From Candidatus Defluviilinea gracilis (GTDB lineage: Bacteria > Chloroflexota > Anaerolineae > Anaerolineales > Villigracilaceae): a stretch of 64,000 nucleotides of DNA. Under the pieces are notes generated by a model that searched no databases, had not been told where the DNA came from, and saw nothing but the letters and a program-made list of their open reading frames with translations. The stretch covers positions 339,818 to 403,817 of the forward strand of contig JADJWS010000007.1 of NCBI GenBank assembly GCA_016716235.1. The letters are read 5' to 3'. A program made the translations under genes and the position numbers. Positions 40,073 to 48,679 of this stretch are shown in pieces; within the stretch, counting starts at the first letter, position 1, and the number at the start of each line of letters is the position of its first letter.

Positions 40073-42811
40073 TCACGCTTGTATGACAAGTTGTATAGCC
40101 TCGCCTGCGTAATTCACTTTCTCGACCCATTCACTGCTCAAACTCAAAGCGACGTTTGCCTTCAACCACCCAACCCGCTTTTCATACAAAACCCGCGTAC
40201 CCTGCTTTAGTTGCAACCTGACATTCCGACGGAACGCCTTCGACCAGAATCGGAATCCATCCACGCGGACATCGGGACTCAACACATTTGGACAAATCCA
40301 CGAGACGGGCGCTTCAACCTCGACGGGCAATCTGGTCGCAGACCATTCGGCTTTTTCCAACCACCGAGCAATGGATCGCGCCGCCGCCCGACCCTCCATC
40401 GCCGCCCAATCAGCGGTCTCGACTCCCCTCAACAGATTCCCCGCCGCAAACACTCCCATCTGCGACGCGCGAAACGCCCCATCCACCTGCGGACCCATCC
40501 ACGGCTTGGACGTTTCCACCTCTCCCCTCCTCGCCAATTCATTTTCAGGAACCCAATCGCCAGTAAAGATCACCGTGTCACATTCAATGTAGGACAATTT
40601 GCCAAATTGTTCTACTTCGATTCCTTCAACCCTCTCTTTTCCATGAATATTTGTTACTCGCATATCCATCAAAATCTTTGTGCGTGCAAGAATATCCGCA
40701 TACAGAACTTTTGCTGGCAGAAATATCGGCAAATACAGCTGATGACTTGGCAACTCCGTCACCATTGCCGCCACCTTCACGCCCGCGTGCAGAAGAGTCG
40801 TCACAACCGAAAGACTCACAACCTCCGCCCCAACGATCACCGCGCGCTTGCCAACAGGCAGATGATGTTCGTACACAAACCTCTGCAATGATCCCGTTGT
40901 AAACACTCCCTGTGGGCGATGACCAGGGATCATCCGCGCAGACCGCGGTCTCTCGCGCACGCCCGTTGCAAGCAAGACAGACCTTGCCTCAATGCTGCCC
41001 ATGTTGTTTGGACTTATATATGATGATTCTATTTTGTGTTTATTCTTATTAACTTCAAGATTGAGAATTGTATTGGCTACACGCAAATTAATTTCCGCTT
41101 CTTGAATCAACTCACAATACCTCTGCGCATAACTCGGACCGGTCATCACGCGCCGAAAATCTCGCAGACCAAATCCCGTATGTCCACACAGGCGTGGTAT
41201 CCCACCTGCTTCACTCTCGCGCTCTGCAACCACAACATCTCTAATACCAAGCCTCCTCAACTCTAACGCCGCCGCCAACCCAGCAGGTCCCGCGCCGACG
41301 ATCAACACATCTGTCGCGCTGAGCGGAGCGGAGCGCAGTCGAAGCGCAGGTAATAACGAAGATTTCTCTGCACTAGTCGGAGATTGCTTCGTCGCTGTCG
41401 CTCCTCGCAATGACATCTCTAACGTCGCCTGACAATTAAATCCCTGGCACCGTCCCTGCATCGCGCGCGTCCTCCTCCGCAACGCGTCCAAACTCCGCGC
41501 AGGGATCGGCGACTCCAGTGCATCTCTCAACTCACCCAACGTGACACTCTCACAATGACAAACAATCTTTCCGTAATCAGAATCTTTCGCGATCATCTCC
41601 CCCATTTGATACGGACGTGGAAACGCCTCGCCGATGTTCGGCATCTTGATGGACTTGAACGCAGGCTTGCGTTTCAACTCTACCCCACCCTCTTTCAACA
41701 AATCAACAACATATTCCGCAATCCCCAAACATCCAGAAATCCCCGTTGACCGAATCCCGCCGACGCAAATGTATCTTTGTTCCGCATGAAGCGAGATTTG
41801 ATAGTCGCTGTGCTCCGTCGCCGCCCGCAGACCTGCATACGTGGCAGTCACTTCTTCCTCAAGCAACTCTGGCAGAATCTTTCTCCCTTTTTCAAGCAAC
41901 GACTTCAATCCACTCTCGCTCGTGTTCGTCGCGGACCTATCGTTCAAATCCTCCGCCGTCGGACCCAGCAACACATTCCCGTAAATCGTCGGGCTGACCA
42001 ACACGCCCTTCGTTGTCGCTGTCGGCACTGGCAACAACACATGATTCACCAACCTCCGCGCCAACTTTTCGTAAATGATCAACTCCCCGCGCCGCGGCGT
42101 GACTTTGAACTCCTCGCGCCCAAACATCTTGTTGACATCATCCGAATACAATCCCGCCGCATTGATGATCCAATGTGCACGAACAACTTTATCCCCATTG
42201 GAGACTTCATAAACATCAGCATACTGCTCACTGCTCACTGATAACTGATTGCCGCCTACTTTCCACTTTTCACTCACCACACTTTCCACCCTAAACCCCA
42301 ACCTCAACTCCACCCCATTCACCACCGCCTGAGTCGCGCACGCCAGCGGAATCGTAAACGTGCACAGAATCCCCTCGCGCGGCACGACCATCCCGCCTAA
42401 CGCGCCTTCGCCGAGATGCGGTTCACGTTTGTACACTTCAGCCTTGTCGATCAAGTAACAATCTGAATCCCCATTTTGAATTGCCTTATCCAACAACTTC
42501 GGGAGCGTGCATAACTGTTCTTCGTTCCATGCGATCAACAACCCTCCCACCAACTCGAACGGACTCTCCACCTCTTTCATGAACGCTTCCATCAACGGAT
42601 AACTGCGCTTCAACAACTGCGACTCAAGCGATTCGGGCGTCGCGTCGTATCCCGTATGCCAGATCGCAGTGCTGGCTTTCGATGTCCCCATCCCAACATC
42701 GGAGTTCGACTCAAGTAATACGACATTTATGTCGTACTTCGATAACTCACGCGCAATCGCGCTCCCAACCGCGCCCGCGCCGATGATGGCGATGTCAAAA
42801 ATATTTTCCAT
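40073..42811 (-). CDS. Fusion flavoprotein: glycerol-3-phosphate-dehydrogenase-like, [2Fe-2S] BFD and FAD/NAD oxidoreductase
   Basis: 912-residue protein, start ATG at 42811. Residues 1 to about 390 form a GlpA/DAO-type FAD domain (MENIFDIAIIGAGAVGSAIA). About 415-462 form a BFD-like iron-sulfur domain with CHC and CQGFNC cysteines. From about 502 a second two-dinucleotide-binding domain begins (VLIVGAGPAGLAAALELRRL) and runs to about 800, followed by a short C-terminal domain. In other bacteria these parts are usually separate glp-type genes. The junction (about 463-501) is encoded by two known repeat types: MSLRGATATKQSP and LRLRSAPLSATD. A heptamer repeat (42223-42249) encodes NQLSVSSEQ in the first domain. 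It neighbours glycerol kinase, so glycerol 3-phosphate oxidation is likely. Confidence 0.82.
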   Translation of the reverse strand: MENIFDIAIIGAGAVGSAIARELSKYDINVVLLESNSDVGMGTSKASTAIWHTGYDATPESLESQLLKRSYPLMEAFMKEVESPFELVGGLLIAWNEEQLCTLPKLLDKAIQNGDSDCYLIDKAEVYKREPHLGEGALGGMVVPREGILCTFTIPLACATQAVVNGVELRLGFRVESVVSEKWKVGGNQLSVSSEQYADVYEVSNGDKVVRAHWIINAAGLYSDDVNKMFGREEFKVTPRRGELIIYEKLARRLVNHVLLPVPTATTKGVLVSPTIYGNVLLGPTAEDLNDRSATNTSESGLKSLLEKGRKILPELLEEEVTATYAGLRAATEHSDYQISLHAEQRYICVGGIRSTGISGCLGIAEYVVDLLKEGGVELKRKPAFKSIKMPNIGEAFPRPYQMGEMIAKDSDYGKIVCHCESVTLGELRDALESPIPARSLDALRRRTRAMQGRCQGFNCQATLEMSLRGATATKQSPTSAEKSSLLPALRLRSAPLSATDVLIVGAGPAGLAAALELRRLGIRDVVVAERESEAGGIPRLCGHTGFGLRDFRRVMTGPSYAQRYCELIQEAEINLRVANTILNLEVNKNKHKIESSYISPNNMGSIEARSVLLATGVRERPRSARMIPGHRPQGVFTTGSLQRFVYEHHLPVGKRAVIVGAEVVSLSVVTTLLHAGVKVAAMVTELPSHQLYLPIFLPAKVLYADILARTKILMDMRVTNIHGKERVEGIEVEQFGKLSYIECDTVIFTGDWVPENELARRGEVETSKPWMGPQVDGAFRASQMGVFAAGNLLRGVETADWAAMEGRAAARSIARWLEKAEWSATRLPVEVEAPVSWICPNVLSPDVRVDGFRFWSKAFRRNVRLQLKQGTRVLYEKRVGWLKANVALSLSSEWVEKVNYAGEAIQLVIQA
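41382..41417. repeat. TGTCATTGCGAGGAGCG repeat inside the fusion flavoprotein gene
   Basis: GGAGATTGCTTCGTCGCTGT...CTCGCAATGACA is an in-frame copy of the family at 9254-9341. A second repeat, GCGCTGAGCGGAGCGGAGCG, lies at about 41315-41345, also in frame. Confidence 0.8.
42223..42249. repeat. Heptamer repeat inside the fusion flavoprotein gene
   Basis: ACTGCTC, ACTGCTC, ACTGATA, ACTGAT: seven-base units in frame in the coding sequence. Confidence 0.7.
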
Positions 42812-42823
42812 ATCATATGGTGG

Positions 42824-42943
42824 TCGAGTAGAGCCATGATCGTCGGCTCGTATCGAGACCACACCTCGTGTTTTCACATTTACTCCTCATTTCTGGTCTC
42901 GATACGTCCCGCGAAGAACACGCTGGACTACTCAACCAGCGGG
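42824..42943. repeat. Two GGTCGAG-type repeats between glpK and the flavoprotein gene
   Basis: TGGTGGTCGAGTAG...GTATCGAGACCACACC (about 42819-42867) and CTGGTCTCGATACG...CTACTCAACCAGCGG (about 42893-42943). Confidence 0.75.
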
Positions 42944-44407
42944 TTAGGAGTGAAATCCTTTCACCGCCTCCACCGCCCTCCCCCACTGCTCCAATTTCTT
43001 TCCTCTTTCATCTTTCGTTATCTTCGGCTGATAACTCGTTTCCGCTTTCCAATTCTTTGCCAAATCATCGAACGAAGTTCCCAACGCGGATACCCCCGCC
43101 AGATTCGCAATTCCAATTGCAGTCGCTTCCAGTGCCGCTGAAACACGCACTTCAATATCCAACAAGTCAGCGATCATTTGCATGAGATACGGATTCCCCG
43201 ACGGGCCGCCATCCACTTTCAAATGCGGAGGCTTTTGCCCCAAATCTTCCGACATCGCCATCACCACTTCGTAGACTCGACACGCAATGCCATCGAGTGT
43301 TGCCCGCACAATATCATCGGATGTGGTGCTTCGGTTCAAGCCAAACATCGCGCCGCGAACATCTGTCCGCCAGTGAGGCGCGGCGAGACCTTGCAAGGCG
43401 GGGACAACAACCACGCCTAGATCTGCTGATCGCTTTGCCGCCTCAAAACTCGACGGGGTGTCTGGGATCGCTTTCAAGTTGTCTCTCAGCCACTGGACAG
43501 CGCTCCCTGTGACGAAAATTCCGCCATCGAAGGCGTACGTTGTGTGTTCGCCAAACTTCCAGCCGACGGTGGTGAGCAATCCGCTATTCGAGAGGCGCGG
43601 CTCCCCGCCGATGTTCATCAGTAGAAAACTCCCTGTGCCAAACGAACATTTCATCTCACCTGCGTTGAAACATGCCTGACCGAACAACGCGGCTTGCTGG
43701 TCTACCAACATGGCATGGAGCGGAAGCGGCGTGCCGTTTCCAAAATCCACATCGCCGATGTAGCCTGCAGATGGTTTGACTTCGGGCAACATACTTCTTG
43801 GAACGTCGAATAAGTTTAGTAGATCTTCATCCCACTCGAAGCGATTCATGTCGAACAATAGAGTCCGTGACGCAGTGGAAGGATCGGTCACGTGTAACTT
43901 ACCGTTGGTCAATTTCCAAATCACCCATGTTTCTGTTGTTCCGAACAACAACTTGCCATCGCGCGCTTGTTTGCGGATGTCAGGAAAATATTCAAATACC
44001 CACTTAAGTTTCGGCGCGGAGAAGTAACTGTCCAGTAGAAGACCTGTCTTACGGCGAAGCAGGCTGAGGTCAAGAGAAGAAGCGAGTGAGTCACACACGG
44101 ATTGCCCGCGCGTATCCTGCCAGACTATCGCGGGAGTCACAGCCTCCCCTGAATCCTTATCCCAGACAACGAATGTCTCGCCTTGATTATCGAATCCAAC
44201 GGCTGAAATATCGTATTTGTCCAGCAACGGCGCGCACGCTTCTTTGACCGTTCGCACAATATCGGAGGGCTCCTGCTCCACCCATCCCGCTTGCGGAAAT
44301 CGCGCGGGCAGTTGCGACGAGTTCTTTTCGATCATTTCGCCACGCTCGTTGACAATGACCGCTGTGGTTTGCGTCGTGCCTTGATCTATACCGAGGAGGT
44401 ATTTCAT
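42944..44407 (-). CDS. glpK: Glycerol kinase (FGGY family)
   Basis: 487-residue kinase that phosphorylates glycerol to glycerol 3-phosphate. The N-terminal phosphate loop KYLLGIDQGTTQTTAVIV, GWVEQEPSDI, VGFDNQGETFVVWDKDSG, AIVWQDTRG and KCSFGTGSFLLMNIG match GlpK; the second FGGY lobe has LKVDGGPSGNPYLMQMIADL. Its context before a GlpA-like flavoprotein supports the assignment. Other FGGY sugar kinases are less likely because of the GlpK-type WQDTR and GTTQTT segments. Confidence 0.9.
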   Translation of the reverse strand: MKYLLGIDQGTTQTTAVIVNERGEMIEKNSSQLPARFPQAGWVEQEPSDIVRTVKEACAPLLDKYDISAVGFDNQGETFVVWDKDSGEAVTPAIVWQDTRGQSVCDSLASSLDLSLLRRKTGLLLDSYFSAPKLKWVFEYFPDIRKQARDGKLLFGTTETWVIWKLTNGKLHVTDPSTASRTLLFDMNRFEWDEDLLNLFDVPRSMLPEVKPSAGYIGDVDFGNGTPLPLHAMLVDQQAALFGQACFNAGEMKCSFGTGSFLLMNIGGEPRLSNSGLLTTVGWKFGEHTTYAFDGGIFVTGSAVQWLRDNLKAIPDTPSSFEAAKRSADLGVVVVPALQGLAAPHWRTDVRGAMFGLNRSTTSDDIVRATLDGIACRVYEVVMAMSEDLGQKPPHLKVDGGPSGNPYLMQMIADLLDIEVRVSAALEATAIGIANLAGVSALGTSFDDLAKNWKAETSYQPKITKDERGKKLEQWGRAVEAVKGFHS

Positions 44408-44423
44408 ATTTTTCCCGTGTGGA

Positions 44424-44452
44424 CCTCACAGGTTTTTGAAACCTGTGAGGTC
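44424..44452. repeat. GACCTCACAGGTTT palindrome
   Basis: GACCTCACAGGTTT and AAACCTGTGAGGTC around a single central base; same palindrome as at 24526-24557. It lies between the permease and glpK and may affect read-through. Confidence 0.75.
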
Positions 44453-44528
44453 TCTTCAAAATAAAAATTGGAGACCGCGATTGGTCCGCGCCAACCTGCA
44501 AGTCTCCAATCTTAGCTCACGAAATTTT

Positions 44529-46232
44529 TTACTGTTCGCCAAATCTCTTTTCGATATCGGCGATCATCTTTTGGCGTTGGGCGATCTTTTCGCCTTCAGG
44601 CACGCCTTCGAATCGTTTGTCTTCGCCGCCTGTTGCGTAAGTAATCACGGTGGCAACCACACCGACAATGATCGCGGTGATCGCGGTGCCAGCCGGCGGG
44701 ATGAGGAAATGCAAGGCGTTGGCGTCAGACACAGGCAGGAAGCCCGCAAGGTAGCTAATCACAGCGATGACGATACCCACAACGGCGGTCTTCTTAGACC
44801 AAAGCCCAAGCAAGGCAACCACAAAAAGGATCGTGAAGTAGAAGACCTTTTCATTGGGCGGGAAGAATCCGCTGATCGCCAGGGTGACGCCGAAAATGAT
44901 GGCGAGCACGGCATTGGGCTTGGAGAGTCCGCCGAGGTTGAACGGTCCTTTTTCCTTCCATTTTGCGGAGCCTTCTTCTTTGAGACCCGCGGCAATCGGC
45001 ATCACCATAGACAGGTAAAGGAATACCGCGCACGCCACCGCTAACACGAGGTAATACGGAGCGTAGACGGTGCTAAGCAACGCCAAGCCAGCAGAGACCC
45101 AAATCGCATTCGTGGGGGTTCGGTATTGCGTGCTGACGTGGGAAAGGCTCTTGGAGAAGAAAGGGATACCGTCATCGCGCGAGAAGGCGTACATCATGCG
45201 CGAAGTGGAGGTAAGCCCCGCGAGGGCGCAGAGGTAGTTCACAATGACGAGTCCAGCCGCGAGGACGATGCTCAGCCAACCGGGCATTCGCGAAGCGCTC
45301 CACATATAGAAGAACGATCCCCAGCCAGCGGCTTGGGCTTCCTCGAGGCTTGGCATGGTCAAGACATACGCGGCAACCGCGAATAAGCCGAACACCCAAG
45401 ACCAGAACACAGCCGTCCACATTCCCTTCGGCACATTCACCTGGGCGTCTTTGGTTTCTTCGGATGTGTGAGCTGAAGCGTCGAAACCTGTGATGGTATA
45501 GCAAACATAGGAGAGTCCCAGCAGGAAGGCAAAGGCGATGCTCTCGGTGCGGAAAGGCACCACGCCGCCGCCAGCGTCACCGGTCACGTTTTGGAACGTC
45601 CACAAACGCGAGAAATCCAGCGCCACAGGGCTGAAGGCGAATAGCACGATGATGAGAACGACCGTGAGGGCAAGGATCATGTAGCCGCTGAAATCGGTCA
45701 ACTTCGTGGTGAGATCGATGCCGTAATGATTCAACAACGCCTGGGTCGCCATGATGATGCCGACGATGATGAACTGATGCCAGAACCCAAAGCCAGATAC
45801 ATCCACTCCCAGGGCAGTGCCGAGGAAGAGATCCTTGAAAAAGACGGTGTACAGCAACACGTCCACAGAAGAGACGACGCAGATCAAACCGATCAGGTTC
45901 AACCATGCGGTCATCCAGCCCCAAAGTTTGCCGCCGAGGTGCGAGCTCCAGTGGTAGAGTCCACCCGCCGTCGGGAAGGAGGAAGCGATCTGTCCCATAC
46001 CGAAGGCAACGCTCAACGCGAGCACGCCGCCCACGAGCCAGATCAGGAACGCGCCGCCAGAACCGAGGGCATTGAACGCGGCAGGGAAGGCGGAAATTCC
46101 ACCCGCCAAGATACAGATAATCGAAAACGAAATCGCGAAATTCGAGAAGCCGCTCATGCGGCGGGAGAGTTCTTGCGCATACCCCATCTTGTGCAGGACT
46201 TGCTTATCGTGTGCTTGACTTTTATCAGCCAT
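44529..46232 (-). CDS. APC-superfamily permease (amine or amino acid), first gene of the eut locus
   Basis: 567-residue permease with about twelve membrane helices. The N-terminus has ELSRRMSGFSNFAISFSIIC and ILAGGISAFPAAF, and the middle has YTITGFDASAHTSEETKDAQ, the helix 6 region typical of the GABA permease/BAT1 branch. A charged tail (EDKRFEGVPEGEKIAQRQKM) follows. Position suggests uptake of ethanolamine or a related amine; EutH is absent, so this would be the only candidate. Specificity is not proven. The ATG at 46232 has an AAGAGGAG site. No clear promoter was found in 46233-46420. Confidence 0.85.
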   Translation of the reverse strand: MADKSQAHDKQVLHKMGYAQELSRRMSGFSNFAISFSIICILAGGISAFPAAFNALGSGGAFLIWLVGGVLALSVAFGMGQIASSFPTAGGLYHWSSHLGGKLWGWMTAWLNLIGLICVVSSVDVLLYTVFFKDLFLGTALGVDVSGFGFWHQFIIVGIIMATQALLNHYGIDLTTKLTDFSGYMILALTVVLIIVLFAFSPVALDFSRLWTFQNVTGDAGGGVVPFRTESIAFAFLLGLSYVCYTITGFDASAHTSEETKDAQVNVPKGMWTAVFWSWVFGLFAVAAYVLTMPSLEEAQAAGWGSFFYMWSASRMPGWLSIVLAAGLVIVNYLCALAGLTSTSRMMYAFSRDDGIPFFSKSLSHVSTQYRTPTNAIWVSAGLALLSTVYAPYYLVLAVACAVFLYLSMVMPIAAGLKEEGSAKWKEKGPFNLGGLSKPNAVLAIIFGVTLAISGFFPPNEKVFYFTILFVVALLGLWSKKTAVVGIVIAVISYLAGFLPVSDANALHFLIPPAGTAITAIIVGVVATVITYATGGEDKRFEGVPEGEKIAQRQKMIADIEKRFGEQ

Positions 46233-46414
46233 GGCTAAATTCTCCTCTTAGGTTTTGATCTTGGTTTACACTGGGAAAAATAATTCGTTGGGTTGATTGG
46301 GCAATATCAACCTCCTGTTCCAAACGATCGGGGAATGGAATGGTGTGTTTAGAATTGAAACACCAGAATCTGGAAAAAAGGTACGAGGACTTTCACGCGA
46401 TCTTTCCGATTAGG

Positions 46415-46448
46415 AAATAAAAATCGGTCATGCCTCTACATGACCGAT
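46415..46448 (-). terminator. Rho-independent terminator
   Basis: On the minus strand ATCGGTCATG-TAGAGG-CATGACCGAT (46448-46423) is followed by TTTTTATTTCC. It lies right after the gene at 46455 and separates it from the eut locus. Confidence 0.85.
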
Positions 46449-46454
46449 CCCGCT

Positions 46455-46868
46455 TCACTTCCCGACGAGTTGCCTGTGCGCCCCCACCCAGGGTTTCCCC
46501 AGCCTGTGATTTTGGGCGATCACCACCTTGCCAAACTTCTGCGCGACCTGAGCAGAGACCATCGCCACAGTTCCCCAATCGTTGGTAAAGATGGCAACTT
46601 TCAACTTATCGGCATATTGTCCCGCCCACATCCACTCCATGCGGAAGCGGTCCGCCTTGACCCAATAATCGCGCTTCTCCCACGCGGCAACGGAGGAATC
46701 GATTCCCTCTGAGATGGTTTTCAACGCGAGCGAGATAAACGCCGCGAGGTCTTTCGCTTCTTGCGTGACTTCGGTCTGCTTCGCCAATTCGCGCACTGCC
46801 AACACGATGGCTTTTGACAAACGCGCGCGGTCTTTTCCAGCAGAATCAGGGTTGATGACGCGGCTCAA
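46455..46868 (-). CDS. Conserved hypothetical protein, 137 residues
   Basis: Soluble helical protein without recognised domain. It begins MSRVINPDSAGKDRARLSKA, contains a W-rich middle, YWVKADRFRMEWMWAGQYAD, and ends KPWVGAHRQLVGK. The start is TTG at 46868 with a GGAG motif seven bases upstream. The ordered tryptophans and clean terminator argue for a real gene. Function unknown. Confidence 0.7.
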   Translation of the reverse strand: MSRVINPDSAGKDRARLSKAIVLAVRELAKQTEVTQEAKDLAAFISLALKTISEGIDSSVAAWEKRDYWVKADRFRMEWMWAGQYADKLKVAIFTNDWGTVAMVSAQVAQKFGKVVIAQNHRLGKPWVGAHRQLVGK

Positions 46869-46937
46869 TGAATGCTCCAGTTCCAGGTTTCATGTTTCAG
46901 GGTTCAAGTTGGCGATTATATCCAGCAATTACGAATC

Positions 46938-46976
46938 GTCAAATCGTAAATCAAAAATCGTAAATCGAAAATCGAA
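46938..46976. repeat. AAATCGN heptamer repeat
   Basis: AAATCGT, AAATCAA, AAATCGT, AAATCGA, AAATCGA in a row, just upstream of the tRNA-Leu promoter. Confidence 0.75.
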
Positions 46977-46985
46977 TTTCCACGT

Positions 46986-46991
46986 TATAAT
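46986..46991 (+). promoter_or_regulatory. -10 box of tRNA-Leu
   Basis: TATAAT 19 bases before the mature tRNA 5' end. No convincing -35 was found; the heptamer repeat occupies that region. Confidence 0.6.
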
Positions 46992-47010
46992 TTCGCCGCA
47001 TTCACCGCCA

Positions 47011-47092
47011 GGGGACGTGGTGGAACTGGCAGACACGCAGCACTTAGGATGCTGTGCCGCAAGGCTTGAGAGTTCGACTCTCTCCGTCCCCA
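47011..47092 (+). tRNA. tRNA-Leu (anticodon TAG)
   Basis: Acceptor stem GGGGACG/CGTCCCC, D-arm with TGGTGGAACTGGCAGACAC, anticodon stem-loop CAGCA-CTTAGGA-TGCTG giving anticodon TAG, a variable arm (TGCCGCAAGGCT) and the T-arm GAGAGTTCGACTCTC. The long variable arm is typical of tRNA-Leu. CCA is not encoded. Confidence 0.95.
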
Positions 47093-47140
47093 TATTAAAA
47101 CCTCACCCCTGCCCCTCTCCTAAAAGGAGGGGGGAAACAC

Positions 47141-48625
47141 ATGGAGCAGAAATTGAAAATCGAAAAGACAATCGAAGAGAACCATGAAGCGAAACTTGTG
47201 GTTGAAGTAGAACCCGAAAAGTTGGATACCTACAAACGCCGCGCGGCGCGGAAAATCTCCGAACGCGGGAAGATCGCGGGATTCCGACCGGGCAAGGCGC
47301 CGTATCACATGGTGGTGTTGAATTACGGCGAGCAAGCCATCGTCGAGCAGGCAATTGATTATTTCATTGATGGCGAATACTCGAACATTCTCACAGAAGC
47401 GGATGTGAACCCCGGCGCATCGGGCAGGTTGGAAAATATTGAGTCGCTTGACCCGCCGAAGTTGATCTTCAAAATTCCGCTCGCGCCTGAAGTGGACTTG
47501 GGCGACTACCATTCGATTCGATTCCCCTACGAACTAGCCGCCCCTGAATCGAAGGATGTGGACGCGGCGATGGACGAACTCCGCCAAATGTATGCGACGA
47601 CCGAAACTGTCGAGCGTGAAGTGCAGGAAGGCGATTATGTTCAAGTGGATGTGGAATCACAAACGCCAGAATTGAAACGCGATGGCTTTGCGACGGTTGT
47701 CCGTAAAGATGACCGCGATACCGAGTGGCCCTTTGCTGGTTTTGCCAAGCAACTCGTGGGCATGAAACCGGGCGACACAAAAACGATCCAACACGATTTT
47801 CCCGCCGATTACGACCTCGAAGAATTACAAGGCAAAAGCGCGGAAATGACCGTGACGGTAAAAACCGTCCGCGCGATGACGCTGCCGGAGTTGGACGACG
47901 AATTTGCTAAAACTGTCGGCGCGGGCGAGACGCTTGCCGAACTGCGCGAGATGGTGACCAAGGATGTGGAAAATCGATCGAAAGCAGATTACGATGATAA
48001 ATATTTCGTTGACTTGATCGAAAAGATCAAAGAAGGCGCGACATTCAAATATCACCAACACTCGCTCGACCACGAAGGCGAACATGTCCTCAGCGACCTG
48101 ACTCAGCGCCTCAGCCAGCAAGGCATGGACTTGGATACGTACTTCAAACTGCGAAACACCACGCGCGAGCAATTCATCGAAGACGAAGTAAAACCCGTTG
48201 CGAAGAAACGCTTCGAGCGTTCGTTGATCCTCGATGAACTTGTCCGCAAGGAAGAAATTGAAGTTGACAATGAAGCCCTCGATAATGAATTCAGCCAGAC
48301 GCTGAACGCGCTCGCCATGCAAGGCATGGACTTGAGCAAAGTCCGCGGCGGGAAGAAGGGTCAGCAACAACTGGCGCAAGCGGTGGCGATGGAATCAGCG
48401 AACCGCGTGATGACGCGCCGCGCGTTGGAAATGTTGAAGTCTATTGCGGTGGGCGAGTACAAATCGCCTGAGGAGAGAAAAGCCGAAGCCGCGGCGCTGA
48501 AAGCCGAGCAGGCTAAAGAGGAAGAAAAAGTTTCCGAAGCCGAATCAGCTGTACCCGCCGCCCTGAGCGAGTCGAAGGATGAGGGCGAAGCGGGTTCTTC
48601 ATCCGAAGAGGAAACAAAGAGTTAA
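47141..48625 (+). CDS. tig: Trigger factor
   Basis: Ribosome-associated chaperone with prolyl isomerase domain, 494 residues. The N-terminal ribosome-binding domain has KISERGKIAGFRPGKAPYHM (the G-F-R-P-G-K-x-P signature); an FKBP-type domain follows (about 160-240: EGDYVQVDVESQ, ...FAKQLVGMKPGD), then the long helical C-domain. A Glu/Ala/Ser-rich tail (about 455-494) is an extension. It precedes clpP in the standard tig-clpP order. Its AAAGGAGG ribosome binding site lies in a small hairpin (CCTCTCCT/AGGAGGGG, about 47113-47131) that could affect initiation. Confidence 0.95.
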   Translation: MEQKLKIEKTIEENHEAKLVVEVEPEKLDTYKRRAARKISERGKIAGFRPGKAPYHMVVLNYGEQAIVEQAIDYFIDGEYSNILTEADVNPGASGRLENIESLDPPKLIFKIPLAPEVDLGDYHSIRFPYELAAPESKDVDAAMDELRQMYATTETVEREVQEGDYVQVDVESQTPELKRDGFATVVRKDDRDTEWPFAGFAKQLVGMKPGDTKTIQHDFPADYDLEELQGKSAEMTVTVKTVRAMTLPELDDEFAKTVGAGETLAELREMVTKDVENRSKADYDDKYFVDLIEKIKEGATFKYHQHSLDHEGEHVLSDLTQRLSQQGMDLDTYFKLRNTTREQFIEDEVKPVAKKRFERSLILDELVRKEEIEVDNEALDNEFSQTLNALAMQGMDLSKVRGGKKGQQQLAQAVAMESANRVMTRRALEMLKSIAVGEYKSPEERKAEAAALKAEQAKEEEKVSEAESAVPAALSESKDEGEAGSSSEEETKS

Positions 48626-48679
48626 CGAAAATCCTATATTTGGGCTGTATCATCCGCCCAATCGAAAAGGAGATTACAC

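Noticed and set aside
46440..46712. 90-codon plus-strand frame opposite the hypothetical gene at 46455
   Set aside because: It starts inside the terminator hairpin of the minus-strand gene, whose frame has the better start and composition.
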